Shown: positions 8,694-17,003 of the stretch, piece after piece
Layout: each line of letters opens with the position of its first letter
Numbering within the stretch: the first letter of the stretch is position 1
Source: JAAYXS01 sp043820985
Lineage (GTDB): Bacteria > Planctomycetota > Phycisphaerae > UBA1845 > Fen-1342
Reading direction: 5' to 3'
Assembly (NCBI GenBank): GCA_043820985.1
Contig: JBDRDH010000143.1
Coordinates: 10,996 to 74,995, forward strand
DNA length: 64,000 bases
Translations under genes and position numbers: made by a program
Notes under the pieces: generated by a model
What the model was told of the DNA's origin: nothing
What the model saw: the letters and a program-made list of their open reading frames with translations, nothing else
Databases searched by the model: none

Positions 8694-10634
8694 ATGGCCG
8701 GAATAATGGCTCCAAATCAACCCGACGACGAGGCTCGGCCGGCGGATACCGATCCGTCAACGGAAGATCTCATACCAGCCGCGATCACGGCTCCGCGGCC
8801 CGCCATCGTCGATGTCTGGTCACGCACCGAACCTAAATACCGCATTCGAGCCATCCTCCTGCTGCTGCTCAACCTGGTCCTGTTCTGCGGATTATGCATT
8901 TTTACCCACTGGCTGCACTTCGGCCGCGCCTTCGATTTCTCCCGGGATGGCTATCTGGCCCCAATGAAATTCTGGGGCGAACAAACCCAGAACCTGAATG
9001 ACTTTGTGCTTTACCCCATCAGTGTTGAGCAGACACCCATGCATGGTGTCGTACTCGGTCTGCTGGTGGCCTCGATCGTCGCCGTGCCGATCTCCGTTGC
9101 GATACTCTACCGTTTTCCTTACGCCCTGCCTTTTGCGGCGGCCGTTCTGGTTTTCGCCCACATGCCCTGGATGGCGTTGACACTGGTAGGCTGCTGTATC
9201 CTGGCGGCGGTCAAGCCATTCCGACTATCATTCCGTTTCGGCGCGGCCCTGGTCGGGATGCTCCCGGTGATCCTGTACCTGTACCTGGCAACTCGCGGCA
9301 TGCCGCATCAGATCGGCACTTACGCTTATCCCAGCCAGAAACTGCTGCTGGCCGCGCCATGGATCCTGGCCCTGATCGCCGCTTCCGCAATGTTAGGTAC
9401 CATTCTGGCTATCTCACGCATTGTGAACTATCGTCCGGGAGCCGTGGCACCGGTTATGGCGATCATGTTTGCCACCCCCGCTATCTTGTTCAAGTTTGGT
9501 GTGGGTGTTGATGAGGTGCATTACCGTATCCTGGAGGCGGAGTATGGCCCCCGCGCCGCGCGGTTCGTCACGCGGGACGTATCCGACCGGCTGCTGGATA
9601 TGCTGCGGGCGCGCATGGACGATCCGGCGCACCGAACCGAGATGCTCAGCGTCTTCGCCGGTCGCGTCGAACCGTTGCTGGCGCAGCATGAACGCCTCAC
9701 ACACGAGTTGTGGTGTGAGTTCCTGGCCGACCGTCGGGACGCATACGAGGCCTGCCGCGACTTCATCGCCGACCATCCCAACAGCCGCTATATCCCCAGC
9801 GTGCTCTGCATCCAGGGCCGTGTGCTGGACCTGCGTCTGGACGCCCGCAAGTCGTTGCCACTTAATGCCCCGCCGCGCCGTGAGATCTACTCTGACTATC
9901 CGCATGTGCAGTCGCAGGAGACCTGGCTGGCGCTGCTGAGCGGACACTCCGACTCGACATTCGCGGTCGCCGCGCGCCTGCGCCTCGCCCAGCTCGCCCT
10001 CCGCCGCGGCGAAGTTGCCCCGGCCCTGAACTTCCTGGCGGAACTCGAGGCGCTGCCCACAACCGAGTATGCCGCGACCCAGGCCGCCACGCAGCCCGCC
10101 AACCGCGGCTGGCTGCGCGGCGCGCTACCCGAGACCAGCCTGGCGTTTGAGCCCGAGCCATACATGCGCGAGGCGCGGCGTTTGCGCGAGCTGATCCTGG
10201 CCAACCGCAATGACCCGCACTACGGACAGGCACCGTTACGTGAGCTGGCCAACCTCGATCCACATCGCCCGACCTATCGCGAGCAACTGCTCCGCCTGGC
10301 TGATCGCTATCGTGACTCACTATTGTACGACAACCTCGTCGTACACTGGGCCGCCGGCCTGGGTGAACGCGACGATCGCGCCGCCGCCTTGGGCGCCTGC
10401 ATCCGCGACTTCCCTGATGGTGATGCCCTGGCCGAGGCCATGTTCCGCCTCGCCGAGCTCGAGATTCAAAACCGTGGGCCGGACCAGGAAACTCGGCGAC
10501 AGGCCGGCATCGCACGTATGCGCGAGCTGGTCTCACGCTTCGCCGATACGCACTGGGGCTCCCTGGCGGTCGAACGCCTGCACATCCTCCAGCCCCGCGA
10601 AGATAACACTCCCAAAAGTCCGGTGCTCCCATGA
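8694..10634 (+). CDS. Membrane protein with C-terminal repeat-like helical domain, function unknown
   Basis: About 646 residues from the ATG at 8694 (a TTG at 8658 would add 12, an ATG at 8706 would remove four; none has a strong ribosome binding site). A 50-residue polar N-terminus precedes six or seven membrane helices (roughly residues 55-270, e.g. AILLLLLNLVLFCGLCIFTHWL). The C-terminal 370 residues are soluble and alpha-helical, with alternating hydrophobic patterns and phrases such as RLRLAQLALRRGEVAPALNFLAELE and AEAMFRLAELEIQ that resemble tetratricopeptide or tol-pal type repeats. This layout is common for planctomycete proteins of unknown role. Its stop overlaps the ATG of ubiX (ATGA), so the genes are translationally coupled. 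Confidence 0.6.
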   Translation: MAGIMAPNQPDDEARPADTDPSTEDLIPAAITAPRPAIVDVWSRTEPKYRIRAILLLLLNLVLFCGLCIFTHWLHFGRAFDFSRDGYLAPMKFWGEQTQNLNDFVLYPISVEQTPMHGVVLGLLVASIVAVPISVAILYRFPYALPFAAAVLVFAHMPWMALTLVGCCILAAVKPFRLSFRFGAALVGMLPVILYLYLATRGMPHQIGTYAYPSQKLLLAAPWILALIAASAMLGTILAISRIVNYRPGAVAPVMAIMFATPAILFKFGVGVDEVHYRILEAEYGPRAARFVTRDVSDRLLDMLRARMDDPAHRTEMLSVFAGRVEPLLAQHERLTHELWCEFLADRRDAYEACRDFIADHPNSRYIPSVLCIQGRVLDLRLDARKSLPLNAPPRREIYSDYPHVQSQETWLALLSGHSDSTFAVAARLRLAQLALRRGEVAPALNFLAELEALPTTEYAATQAATQPANRGWLRGALPETSLAFEPEPYMREARRLRELILANRNDPHYGQAPLRELANLDPHRPTYREQLLRLADRYRDSLLYDNLVVHWAAGLGERDDRAAALGACIRDFPDGDALAEAMFRLAELEIQNRGPDQETRRQAGIARMRELVSRFADTHWGSLAVERLHILQPREDNTPKSPVLP

Positions 10635-11218
10635 AAAACATCATCATGGCCGTCACTGGTGCCAGCGGGGCGCGCTACGCGCGGCGGCTGGCACAGATGT
10701 TCGCCTCAAACGAGCTTCATCTCCATCTGGTGATATCAGATCCCGGTCGGATTATCCTGACTACGGAGCTGGAACTTACCGAACTGACTGTCGCGACGCT
10801 GCTGGACCACTCGGCTACTAACGTCACGCTGTACCCCTGCCAGGATATCGGGGCGCGCCTGGCCAGCGGCTCTTTCATCACCGACGGCATGGTGATCTGC
10901 CCCTGTAGCGGGCACACGCTGGCCGCCATCGCTAATGGCATGGGCGACAATCTGATTACCCGCGCCGCCCTGGTCACACTCAAGGAAAACCGCCGCTTGA
11001 TCCTGGTCCCGCGTGAAATGCCGCTCAACCAGATTGACCTGGCCAACATGCTGCGCGTCAGCCAGGCTGGTGGTCTGATTTGCCCGGCCTGCCCGGGTTT
11101 CTACCTGCGCCCGCGGTCGGTCGACGATCTGGTGGACTTCGTTGTGGGGCGCGTGCTCGATCTGCTACAAATTCCCCACCAGCTCGCGACGCGCTGGAAT
11201 CCGGACCCCCCCTCGTAG
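10631..11218 (+). CDS. ubiX: UbiX-type flavin prenyltransferase
   Basis: 195 residues, the normal UbiX/Pad1 length. The N-terminus MKNIIMAVTGASGARYARRL is the FMN-binding GASG loop; ICPCSGHTLAAIANGMGDNLITRAALVTLKE and LVPREMPLNQIDLANMLR are the family signatures, with PACPGFYLRPRSVDDLVDFVVGRVLDLL closing the protein. UbiX attaches a dimethylallyl group to FMN to make the prenylated flavin cofactor used by UbiD decarboxylases. It overlaps the preceding gene by four bases and sits three bases before a UbiA-type prenyltransferase. In organisms with the futalosine route this trio (UbiX, UbiA-like MqnP, UbiD) completes menaquinone; the UbiD partner is not in this window. Confidence 0.92.
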   Translation: MKNIIMAVTGASGARYARRLAQMFASNELHLHLVISDPGRIILTTELELTELTVATLLDHSATNVTLYPCQDIGARLASGSFITDGMVICPCSGHTLAAIANGMGDNLITRAALVTLKENRRLILVPREMPLNQIDLANMLRVSQAGGLICPACPGFYLRPRSVDDLVDFVVGRVLDLLQIPHQLATRWNPDPPS

Positions 11219-11221
11219 CCA

Positions 11222-12118
11222 GTGAGTTCGCTGATGGTCGCGCTGCTGTCAAACATGCATACCTGGGGACGGATGATCAAATTCAGTCACTCGATCTTCG
11301 CCCTGCCATTTGCATTGTTGGCGACTTTCCTCGCGGCGCGTCCCGGCTTACCAGAGTGGGGCCAGCTTGGATTGATAGTGGCGGCCATGGTCGCCGCCCG
11401 CAGCGCTGCCATGACCTTCAACCGTCTGGCCGATATCAATTATGACGCGCTCAACCCACGCACTGCCGACCGCGCACTTCCACGCGGTATAATCAGCTCA
11501 GCCGCGGCGTGGCTTTTCTTCCTGGCGGCTTGTGTCGCTTTTGCACTGGTCTGTGGCGGATTCTGGCTTTTTTACCACAATCCCTGGCCCACAATTCTGT
11601 GCCTGCCGACAATCGGCCTGCTGTGTCTGTATTCCTACACCAAACGCTTCACCCAGTGGTCGCACCTGGCGCTGGGCGCTGCCATCGCCTGTGCCCCTGT
11701 GGCGGCCTGGATTGCGATTAATCCCGCCACACTCGGTCCCCCTACCTGGCTGTTAATGGTGGCGGTCTCCTTCTGGATCGCCGGTTTTGATGTGATTTAC
11801 GCCTGCCAGGATACCGATTTCGATCACTCGGTGGGGTTGTTCAGCATTCCCGCCCGCCTCGGAGTTGCCTCCGCGCTCTGGCTGGCACGTGTTTTCCATC
11901 TGATTACGGTCGTCGCGCTGCTGGGTGTTGGTTACACCGGTAAACTTGGCACGCTCTACTATCTTGGCGTGGGCTGTGTCGCCGTGTTGCTGATCGTGGA
12001 AAACGCGTTGGTGCGGCCCAATAATCTCAGTCGTGTTAACGTGGCCTTTTTCACGGTAAATAGCATTGTTGGTTTGATTCTGGGCATCCTGGGCATACTC
12101 GATATCATTTTGACGTGA
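11222..12118 (+). CDS. mqnP: UbiA-family polyprenyltransferase, probably MqnP of the futalosine menaquinone pathway
   Basis: 298 residues with about eight membrane helices. The first aspartate-rich motif reads NRLADINYDALNPRTADRAL and the second YACQDTDFDHSVGLFSIPAR, as in UbiA-like enzymes of the MqnP group (the FNRL.D...D..NPRTA form). YSYTKRFTQWSHLALG is also typical. The enzyme transfers a polyprenyl chain to the naphthoate precursor at the membrane. Start is GTG at 11222, three bases after ubiX, and the stop overlaps the next gene's GTG. The pairing with UbiX supports menaquinone rather than haem O or chlorophyll synthesis; 4-hydroxybenzoate prenylation is the main alternative. Confidence 0.85.
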   Translation: MSSLMVALLSNMHTWGRMIKFSHSIFALPFALLATFLAARPGLPEWGQLGLIVAAMVAARSAAMTFNRLADINYDALNPRTADRALPRGIISSAAAWLFFLAACVAFALVCGGFWLFYHNPWPTILCLPTIGLLCLYSYTKRFTQWSHLALGAAIACAPVAAWIAINPATLGPPTWLLMVAVSFWIAGFDVIYACQDTDFDHSVGLFSIPARLGVASALWLARVFHLITVVALLGVGYTGKLGTLYYLGVGCVAVLLIVENALVRPNNLSRVNVAFFTVNSIVGLILGILGILDIILT

Positions 12119-13893
12119 ATGCACCGACACACAATTCGAGCCATGTCGTGGCGGCCAAAAACCGCTCACGCCACCGACTCTGCGCTGCTTGGCCGGCTGC
12201 TATACTGTGGTTGCTGCTTATGTCGCCTTTACTGATATGGGGCCTGCCTGATCGCACGCACGACAAGCTGCTCTTCGGCGGACAACCAGCCTGGAACGCC
12301 GAGCGCTTCCAGGTGGCCGCGGCTCTCCAGGAGCGTCGCCAGCGCGCCGCGGGCGCCGATACAGACCTTAATCCCCTCGCTGTCCACGAGCGCATCGTCA
12401 AACTAACCAGCGATGAATCCGCCCGCGCCGAGATCTTGCGCCGCTATCGACTCTTCTCGCGTCAACCCGACGAGATGATCACTTTGATGGCTTTACAACG
12501 GATGCAGCCCCGAGAACTGGACTTCGATCCCCGACTGTATCAATACGGTGGTGGATATATTTATCTCGTGGCCGGTGCTATCGCTGTCGCCGCCCTGCCG
12601 GGATATACCAACCTGACGGCCGATGCCAGTCTCTACCTGGAGCAACCCGAGCTGTTCGCCCGTTTTTATCTGGTCGCCCGTTTTATCGTGCTTATTTTCG
12701 GGGCTCTGACCTTGGTGGCAGTCTGGAAACTGACCCGCCGCGCCGCTGGCCGGGGCGGGGCCTGGTTGGCATTCCTGTTCGTCGCCTGCACACCCGTATT
12801 TATCAGCGGCGTCCTGGAAGCCAAGCCCCACGTACCAGCAGCCTGCCTGGTGCTCTGGGCTATTTTGAGCGCCCTGAACTATCACTCCCACGGCCGGTTG
12901 CGCGACGTCGTTATGCTGGGATTACAAACTGGCTATGCCACCAGCCTGGTACTCACCGGCGTGGTTGCCATGGCTATTTTGCCAGTACTTTTAGTTTTCC
13001 GCCGACAAAACGAGCCACCACACTGCCGCGTAAAGCACCTGCTCCTCGCCGGGGCACTGGCCGTCGGCGTGTACCTCGCAACCAATCCATACGTGCCATA
13101 TAACTTTTTCTTCCACCGTGCCGCGCTGACCAGCAACGTGGACAACTCCACGGCAATGTACGCCAACCAGATGCGTCAGGTAACCGCCGGTGCGCAGCGG
13201 GTCGGCCAATTATTATGGGAGAGCTGCGGCCCTGGTTTGTTGTTAGTGGGCTTATTGGGATTAGCCTGGCTACTGCGCCGACGTCCCGGACCAACCTCGA
13301 TAGCCACTGCCAGCGGGCTGGCCATGTTGGTCATCGCCATTCTGCTGGGTGCCGGCAAACCGGCTGAGTACGCCCGTTTTCTGGTTCTACCTGTAATTCT
13401 GTTATGCGCCGCGGCCGCCAGCCTGTTGGCTGTTTTGTCATATAGACGTCTACGCTGGCTGGCGGTCCTACTGGCGATTGCTTGTATTGCACCGATGAAG
13501 AGTGCCACCTATCTGCGCGCGTTCGCGATTGATGCCGCTGGCGCGGATGAATCGCGCCATCTGGCGGCTCAGTATATCGAGCAACATGCCCGCCCCATTG
13601 AGTCGATTGCCGTTCTCCAGGAACCCGCCCCTTATGCGGTACCACCGCTGGACTTCGCGCACCGCGATCTGTATCTGCTCCCTCTCGTGTATCACACTGA
13701 CCTGCGCGCCAGCGAGTTACCACCCTGGCTGGTCTGTACCGCCGACGACCAGATGGTGCACCGTAAGGCTTGGTGGCAAAGACATTACTATCTGGTAAGA
13801 ACCTTTCCACCGGCGGGTGCACAACTCAGCCGCATCACCTGGGCCAACAAGCCGGTCTACATTTATCGCCGCCAGAATCTGCCCATCGAGTAG
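12115..13893 (+). CDS. GT-C fold glycosyltransferase-like membrane protein (PMT/ArnT superfamily)
   Basis: 592 residues, about ten membrane helices. After the first helix (AAILWLLLMSPLLIWGLPDRTHDKLLF) a long polar loop carries YQYGGGYIYL, and later helices include LFARFYLVARFIVLIFGALTLVAVW and AWLAFLFVACTPVFISGVLEAKPHVPAACLVLWA, the usual layout of membrane glycosyltransferases using polyprenyl-phosphate sugars. A 130-residue soluble tail follows. No single motif fixes the donor or acceptor. The GTG start overlaps the mqnP stop (GTGA), so it is translated from the same message, though a link to quinone synthesis is not obvious. A strong hairpin follows the stop. Confident for the fold, not for the activity. 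Confidence 0.65.
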   Translation: MNAPTHNSSHVVAAKNRSRHRLCAAWPAAILWLLLMSPLLIWGLPDRTHDKLLFGGQPAWNAERFQVAAALQERRQRAAGADTDLNPLAVHERIVKLTSDESARAEILRRYRLFSRQPDEMITLMALQRMQPRELDFDPRLYQYGGGYIYLVAGAIAVAALPGYTNLTADASLYLEQPELFARFYLVARFIVLIFGALTLVAVWKLTRRAAGRGGAWLAFLFVACTPVFISGVLEAKPHVPAACLVLWAILSALNYHSHGRLRDVVMLGLQTGYATSLVLTGVVAMAILPVLLVFRRQNEPPHCRVKHLLLAGALAVGVYLATNPYVPYNFFFHRAALTSNVDNSTAMYANQMRQVTAGAQRVGQLLWESCGPGLLLVGLLGLAWLLRRRPGPTSIATASGLAMLVIAILLGAGKPAEYARFLVLPVILLCAAAASLLAVLSYRRLRWLAVLLAIACIAPMKSATYLRAFAIDAAGADESRHLAAQYIEQHARPIESIAVLQEPAPYAVPPLDFAHRDLYLLPLVYHTDLRASELPPWLVCTADDQMVHRKAWWQRHYYLVRTFPPAGAQLSRITWANKPVYIYRRQNLPIE

Positions 13894-13915
13894 CCCATCA
13901 CCGGACAAAATGTCG

Positions 13916-13947
13916 GCGGCACCGATCAATCTCTTGATCGGTGCCGC
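13916..13947. terminator. Perfect 14-bp hairpin between convergent genes
   Basis: GCGGCACCGATCAA, loop TCTC, TTGATCGGTGCCGC form an uninterrupted 14-bp stem. It lies between the ends of the glycosyltransferase gene (plus) and the collagen-like gene (minus). There is no long T-run on either side, so it may act as a bidirectional stop or mRNA 3'-end stabiliser. Confidence 0.7.
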
Positions 13948-13983
13948 TCGCGACACACACCAAGCCAACAAGGGGATGGTTTC

Positions 13984-15186
13984 TTATGGTTCCAGAACCA
14001 GAATGCTGAACTCAGCCGCCCAATGATCTCCCGAAGGCACCTCGAGGATCTGGATGCGGACCGTCAGCGTTTCGGCGCCTGGCGTCAGATCCAGCGCCCC
14101 AGCCTCGAAGCTATAGTGGCTTACCAGCGTACCAATTTGACCGCCAAACGGATCGTTCGTCGTGGCACGGATCGTCACGAAGATCGGGAAGTTCTCGGCA
14201 TCAGCCGGCGTCAAACCGCCCAGCTCCATTGAGGTGCTGGCCAGATCGACCACGACGTCATATATGCCCACGTCGACCCAGAAAGTCGTCGTGCCGTCGC
14301 CGATACCGACGATGTGCTCGCCGCTCTGCGGATAGCCGAAACCGTCAATACGAGCCCGAGCAATCACACCCGTCAGGTCGCTGCCGCGGCAGTCGGCGGA
14401 ATCCCAGTATCCATCACCGTTGGCGTCTTCTTCCTCGTCGCGGACGCCGTCGTTATTGACGTCCCAGCAATATGAAACGCAGTCGAGTCCGTTGAAATCG
14501 CCATCATTGTTCAGGTCTTCGTCCGGATCGGCCACACCGTTGCCGTTGAAGTCCCAGCAGAACATACGACAGTCGAGGGCATCCCAGGCACCGTCGCCAT
14601 TAATGTCTTCGATGTCATCGCCGAAGCCATCGCCATTGACATCCCAGCACGACCGGCCATCAGCGCCGTCGTCGCCATCAGTGCCATCGGTGCCATCGGT
14701 ACCATCGGCGCCATCAGCGCCATCAGCGCCATCAGCGCCATCGGCGCCATTAGCGCCATCAGCACCATCGGTACCATCAGCACCATCAGCGCCATCAGCG
14801 CCATCGGTACCATCGGCGCCATCAGCGCCATCCTGGCCATCCGCGCCCTGGCAATCGCGTGCATCGAAATTGCCATCCTCGCTGATATCCTCATCAACGG
14901 TGCCGAGACCATCGCCATTAAGATCCCAGCAGGACACTCCATCTTTACCGTTGGCGCCCGGGACGCCCGGCTGCGTCTGGCCCGCTTGATTGTCGACCGT
15001 CTCTGAGAGCTGATCGATTTGGCCTTGCAGGTTTGCGTCGTTAGTGTCCGAATTAGTAACCGCGGCCGCCAGCCAGATCCCATCCATGAGCCCGGCTCCG
15101 CCCAAGTCCTTGCAATCAAAGCGAACATCAGCCAATGTGAACAATAACAAGAAACAACCGAGAATAGGTGCCGATCGTAGTTTCAT
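13984..15186 (-). CDS. Exported collagen-like protein with Asp-rich G-x-D triplets and Ca-binding-type repeats
   Basis: About 400 residues from ATG 15186 (GGAGGAG just upstream). Residues 1-22 look like a signal peptide with LGCFLLLFTLA. Around residue 85 comes CWDLNGDGLGTVDEDISEDG, then about 22 consecutive G-x-x triplets, almost all GAD or GTD and none with proline. Three more C-W-D-x-N-x-D-G repeats follow (CWDVNGDGFGDDIEDINGDG and similar), each with DxNxDG loops like thrombospondin type 3 or dockerin calcium sites and paired cysteines. A 130-residue beta-rich domain ends the protein. Probably a secreted, calcium-binding, extended surface protein. Without proline a true collagen triple helix is doubtful. 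Minus strand, alone between a convergent neighbour and a lipoprotein gene. Confidence 0.75.
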   Translation of the reverse strand: MKLRSAPILGCFLLLFTLADVRFDCKDLGGAGLMDGIWLAAAVTNSDTNDANLQGQIDQLSETVDNQAGQTQPGVPGANGKDGVSCWDLNGDGLGTVDEDISEDGNFDARDCQGADGQDGADGADGTDGADGADGADGTDGADGANGADGADGADGADGADGTDGTDGTDGDDGADGRSCWDVNGDGFGDDIEDINGDGAWDALDCRMFCWDFNGNGVADPDEDLNNDGDFNGLDCVSYCWDVNNDGVRDEEEDANGDGYWDSADCRGSDLTGVIARARIDGFGYPQSGEHIVGIGDGTTTFWVDVGIYDVVVDLASTSMELGGLTPADAENFPIFVTIRATTNDPFGGQIGTLVSHYSFEAGALDLTPGAETLTVRIQILEVPSGDHWAAEFSILVLEP

Positions 15187-15418
15187 GATCTCCTCCGATC
15201 TTCTTCGATTTTCTTCGTCGCCCTCTGCGGACAACCCTCACACAGGAAAGCCCGAACCTTAAAAGTTAGTCAGCGAACATATATTTACATGCACTCGCAC
15301 GATTCTAGGCACGTCGTGCTCCCAAAAGACAACCGCATTATTTCTTTTGCCAATCTTGATAACTGCCCGGACTTTGCCGAGGCCAGCGTTATTGTCTGGC
15401 CAGCCAATAGCCCGGTCA

Positions 15419-15757
15419 TTACCGGAGCAACACATGTCGGCTAACGGTTTCACTCGTCCGATAATAGCCACCAAATCGATTATAGTAAAATTGGTCGTCA
15501 AGTTCTGTCGAAATAGTCTCGGTCAATTCATCAAAACGGTAACCCGCATTCACTGCCGGCCAGGATGAACGCTGGGTCATATTCATGGCTAACCAGGCAT
15601 GATCCGCCGATGGCCCCAACGCGAGATTCGCCACTTGCTGACCGTCTTGTGATCCCGCTGGCTCTGGTGCCCGGACAATGATCCCGTCGGTTGCACTCTG
15701 ACAACCGGTTACCAGCAGACACCCGAAGATAGCCATCCGGTACCACATAACACCCAT
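15419..15757 (-). CDS. Small putative lipoprotein
   Basis: About 112 residues from ATG 15757; the next ATG, nine bases on, is equally possible and neither has a clear binding site. The N-terminus MWYRMAIFGCLLVTGCQS contains a lipobox (LVTGC) for signal peptidase II. The rest is polar with an aromatic-rich end (DDQFYYNRFGGYYRTSE). I recognise no domain. Upstream, a short hairpin (ACCTG-ATAG-CAGGT near 15857) separates it from the oxidoreductase gene. The 230 bases between its stop and the collagen-like gene hold no convincing gene. Confidence 0.5.
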   Translation of the reverse strand: MGVMWYRMAIFGCLLVTGCQSATDGIIVRAPEPAGSQDGQQVANLALGPSADHAWLAMNMTQRSSWPAVNAGYRFDELTETISTELDDQFYYNRFGGYYRTSETVSRHVLLR

Positions 15758-15871
15758 TCTACGTAACCGGTCACGGGGTAGGTCAAGAGCAATAAACTCA
15801 ATATTCAAATAGATTTACAAAAGGTGACCAGAACGTCCTATCATATATGACTTTTACCTGATAGCAGGTAG

Positions 15872-16921
15872 TTAGACTTCTGTCGGCACTTGAATACTAT
15901 CCGCGCTAGTCACTGCTTCACGCTCTAAAAGAGCTAGCGCGATGCTCCGCCGGGTTGACTCGGGCGAACACTGTTCAACCAGATGCTCGCTCATAATACA
16001 GGATATGAAGTAATCCAGTTCACGCAGATAGCCATTCTCCAAACCACACGTCAGCGTTTCGGGCTCGGATCCTCCCGCGAAAAATTTTACGTCCGCCCCC
16101 CCACTCATTTGCCACGTTAGCGTCCCATGTTCGCCGCAAACCGTAATCGCCATCTCGAATGGCCACGGCGGATTGTAGATCCAGCCCCCCTCCAACAGGG
16201 CATAAGAACCATCAATGAAGCTATAGGTGGCCAGGACATGGTCAATCTGACCAGAGTGGCCGCGCGCACCCCGCGCGTGAATCGTTGCGGGTTTGCCAAG
16301 CAGGTAGTGGATGAAGTCCACATCGTGCACATGCAAATCAAACAGGGCCCCGCCACTCTGGCTGCCATCCATCAACCAGTTCTGGCTGGAATAGTCCGGC
16401 GGGCTGGTAACACGCGTGAGCTTGACGAAGCGAATGGCCCCGATGCGGCCCTCATCAACATATTGCTTGATCAGCGCATATTGCGGCCAGAAGCGAATGC
16501 ATTGCGCGATCATCAGCAGCCGGCCACTATTGCATGATGCCTCGATCATGCGATCGCACTCGGCCAGCGTCAGGGCCATCGGCTTTTCACAGATTACATG
16601 CTTGCCAGCCGCCAGCGCCCTGACGGTGATATCGGCGTGTAAGGGTGTCGGTAAGGTGATGGCGACGACATCGACCGCCGGGTTGTCGATTAACTCTTCC
16701 ACACTGGTGTACGTGGCCAACACGCTCAGGTCTACCCGCTGTCCGCCCTGAACCGCCAGGTTGCCGGTCTGGCGATCCCACTGACCTTTAAGCAGCCCGG
16801 CATCGCGATCGCAGACTGCGACAATTTTCGCCCGCGGGTGTTCACGTAAGCAGCCATAGTAGGTCTGGCCCATGAACCCCAGCCCACAAATCCCAAACCG
16901 CAACCGCTCCGCACCGCTCAT
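15872..16921 (-). CDS. Gfo/Idh/MocA family oxidoreductase
   Basis: 349 residues, typical length. The N-terminal Rossmann motif is FGICGLGFMGQTYYGCL, followed by VDVVAITLPTPLHADI and the signature AGKHVICEKPMALTLAECD, whose Lys-Pro pair is the family's active-site motif. The C-terminal sheet domain carries GGALFDLHVHDVDFIHYLLGKP, where the two histidines of HVHDVD fit the catalytic His position. These NAD(P)-dependent enzymes oxidise or reduce sugars, inositols and related compounds; the substrate cannot be read. It lies downstream of guaA, from which it is separated by a 52-base heptamer repeat tract, so co-transcription is uncertain. Confidence 0.88.
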   Translation of the reverse strand: MSGAERLRFGICGLGFMGQTYYGCLREHPRAKIVAVCDRDAGLLKGQWDRQTGNLAVQGGQRVDLSVLATYTSVEELIDNPAVDVVAITLPTPLHADITVRALAAGKHVICEKPMALTLAECDRMIEASCNSGRLLMIAQCIRFWPQYALIKQYVDEGRIGAIRFVKLTRVTSPPDYSSQNWLMDGSQSGGALFDLHVHDVDFIHYLLGKPATIHARGARGHSGQIDHVLATYSFIDGSYALLEGGWIYNPPWPFEMAITVCGEHGTLTWQMSGGADVKFFAGGSEPETLTCGLENGYLRELDYFISCIMSEHLVEQCSPESTRRSIALALLEREAVTSADSIQVPTEV

Positions 16922-16948
16922 CTGACCACACCTGCTCGGCCGCCTGCA

Positions 16949-17000
16949 CTCTTAACTCTCAACTCTCAACTCTTAACTCTTAACTCTTAACTCTTAACTC
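16949..17000. repeat. Seven-unit heptamer tandem repeat (CTCTTAA)n
   Basis: Seven exact 7-base steps of CTCTTAA (five) or CTCTCAA (two), then a final CTC, lying three bases beyond the guaA stop. On the minus strand this is GAGTTAA repeated, the same sequence family that ends the two direct repeats near 25.87 and 28.80 kb. Confidence 0.9.
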
Positions 17001-17003
17001 AAG

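Noticed and set aside
14420..14989. Ser-Ala-Pro repeat protein on the plus strand
   Set aside because: Reverse reading of the GAD/GTD triplet codons of the collagen-like gene; no start signal.
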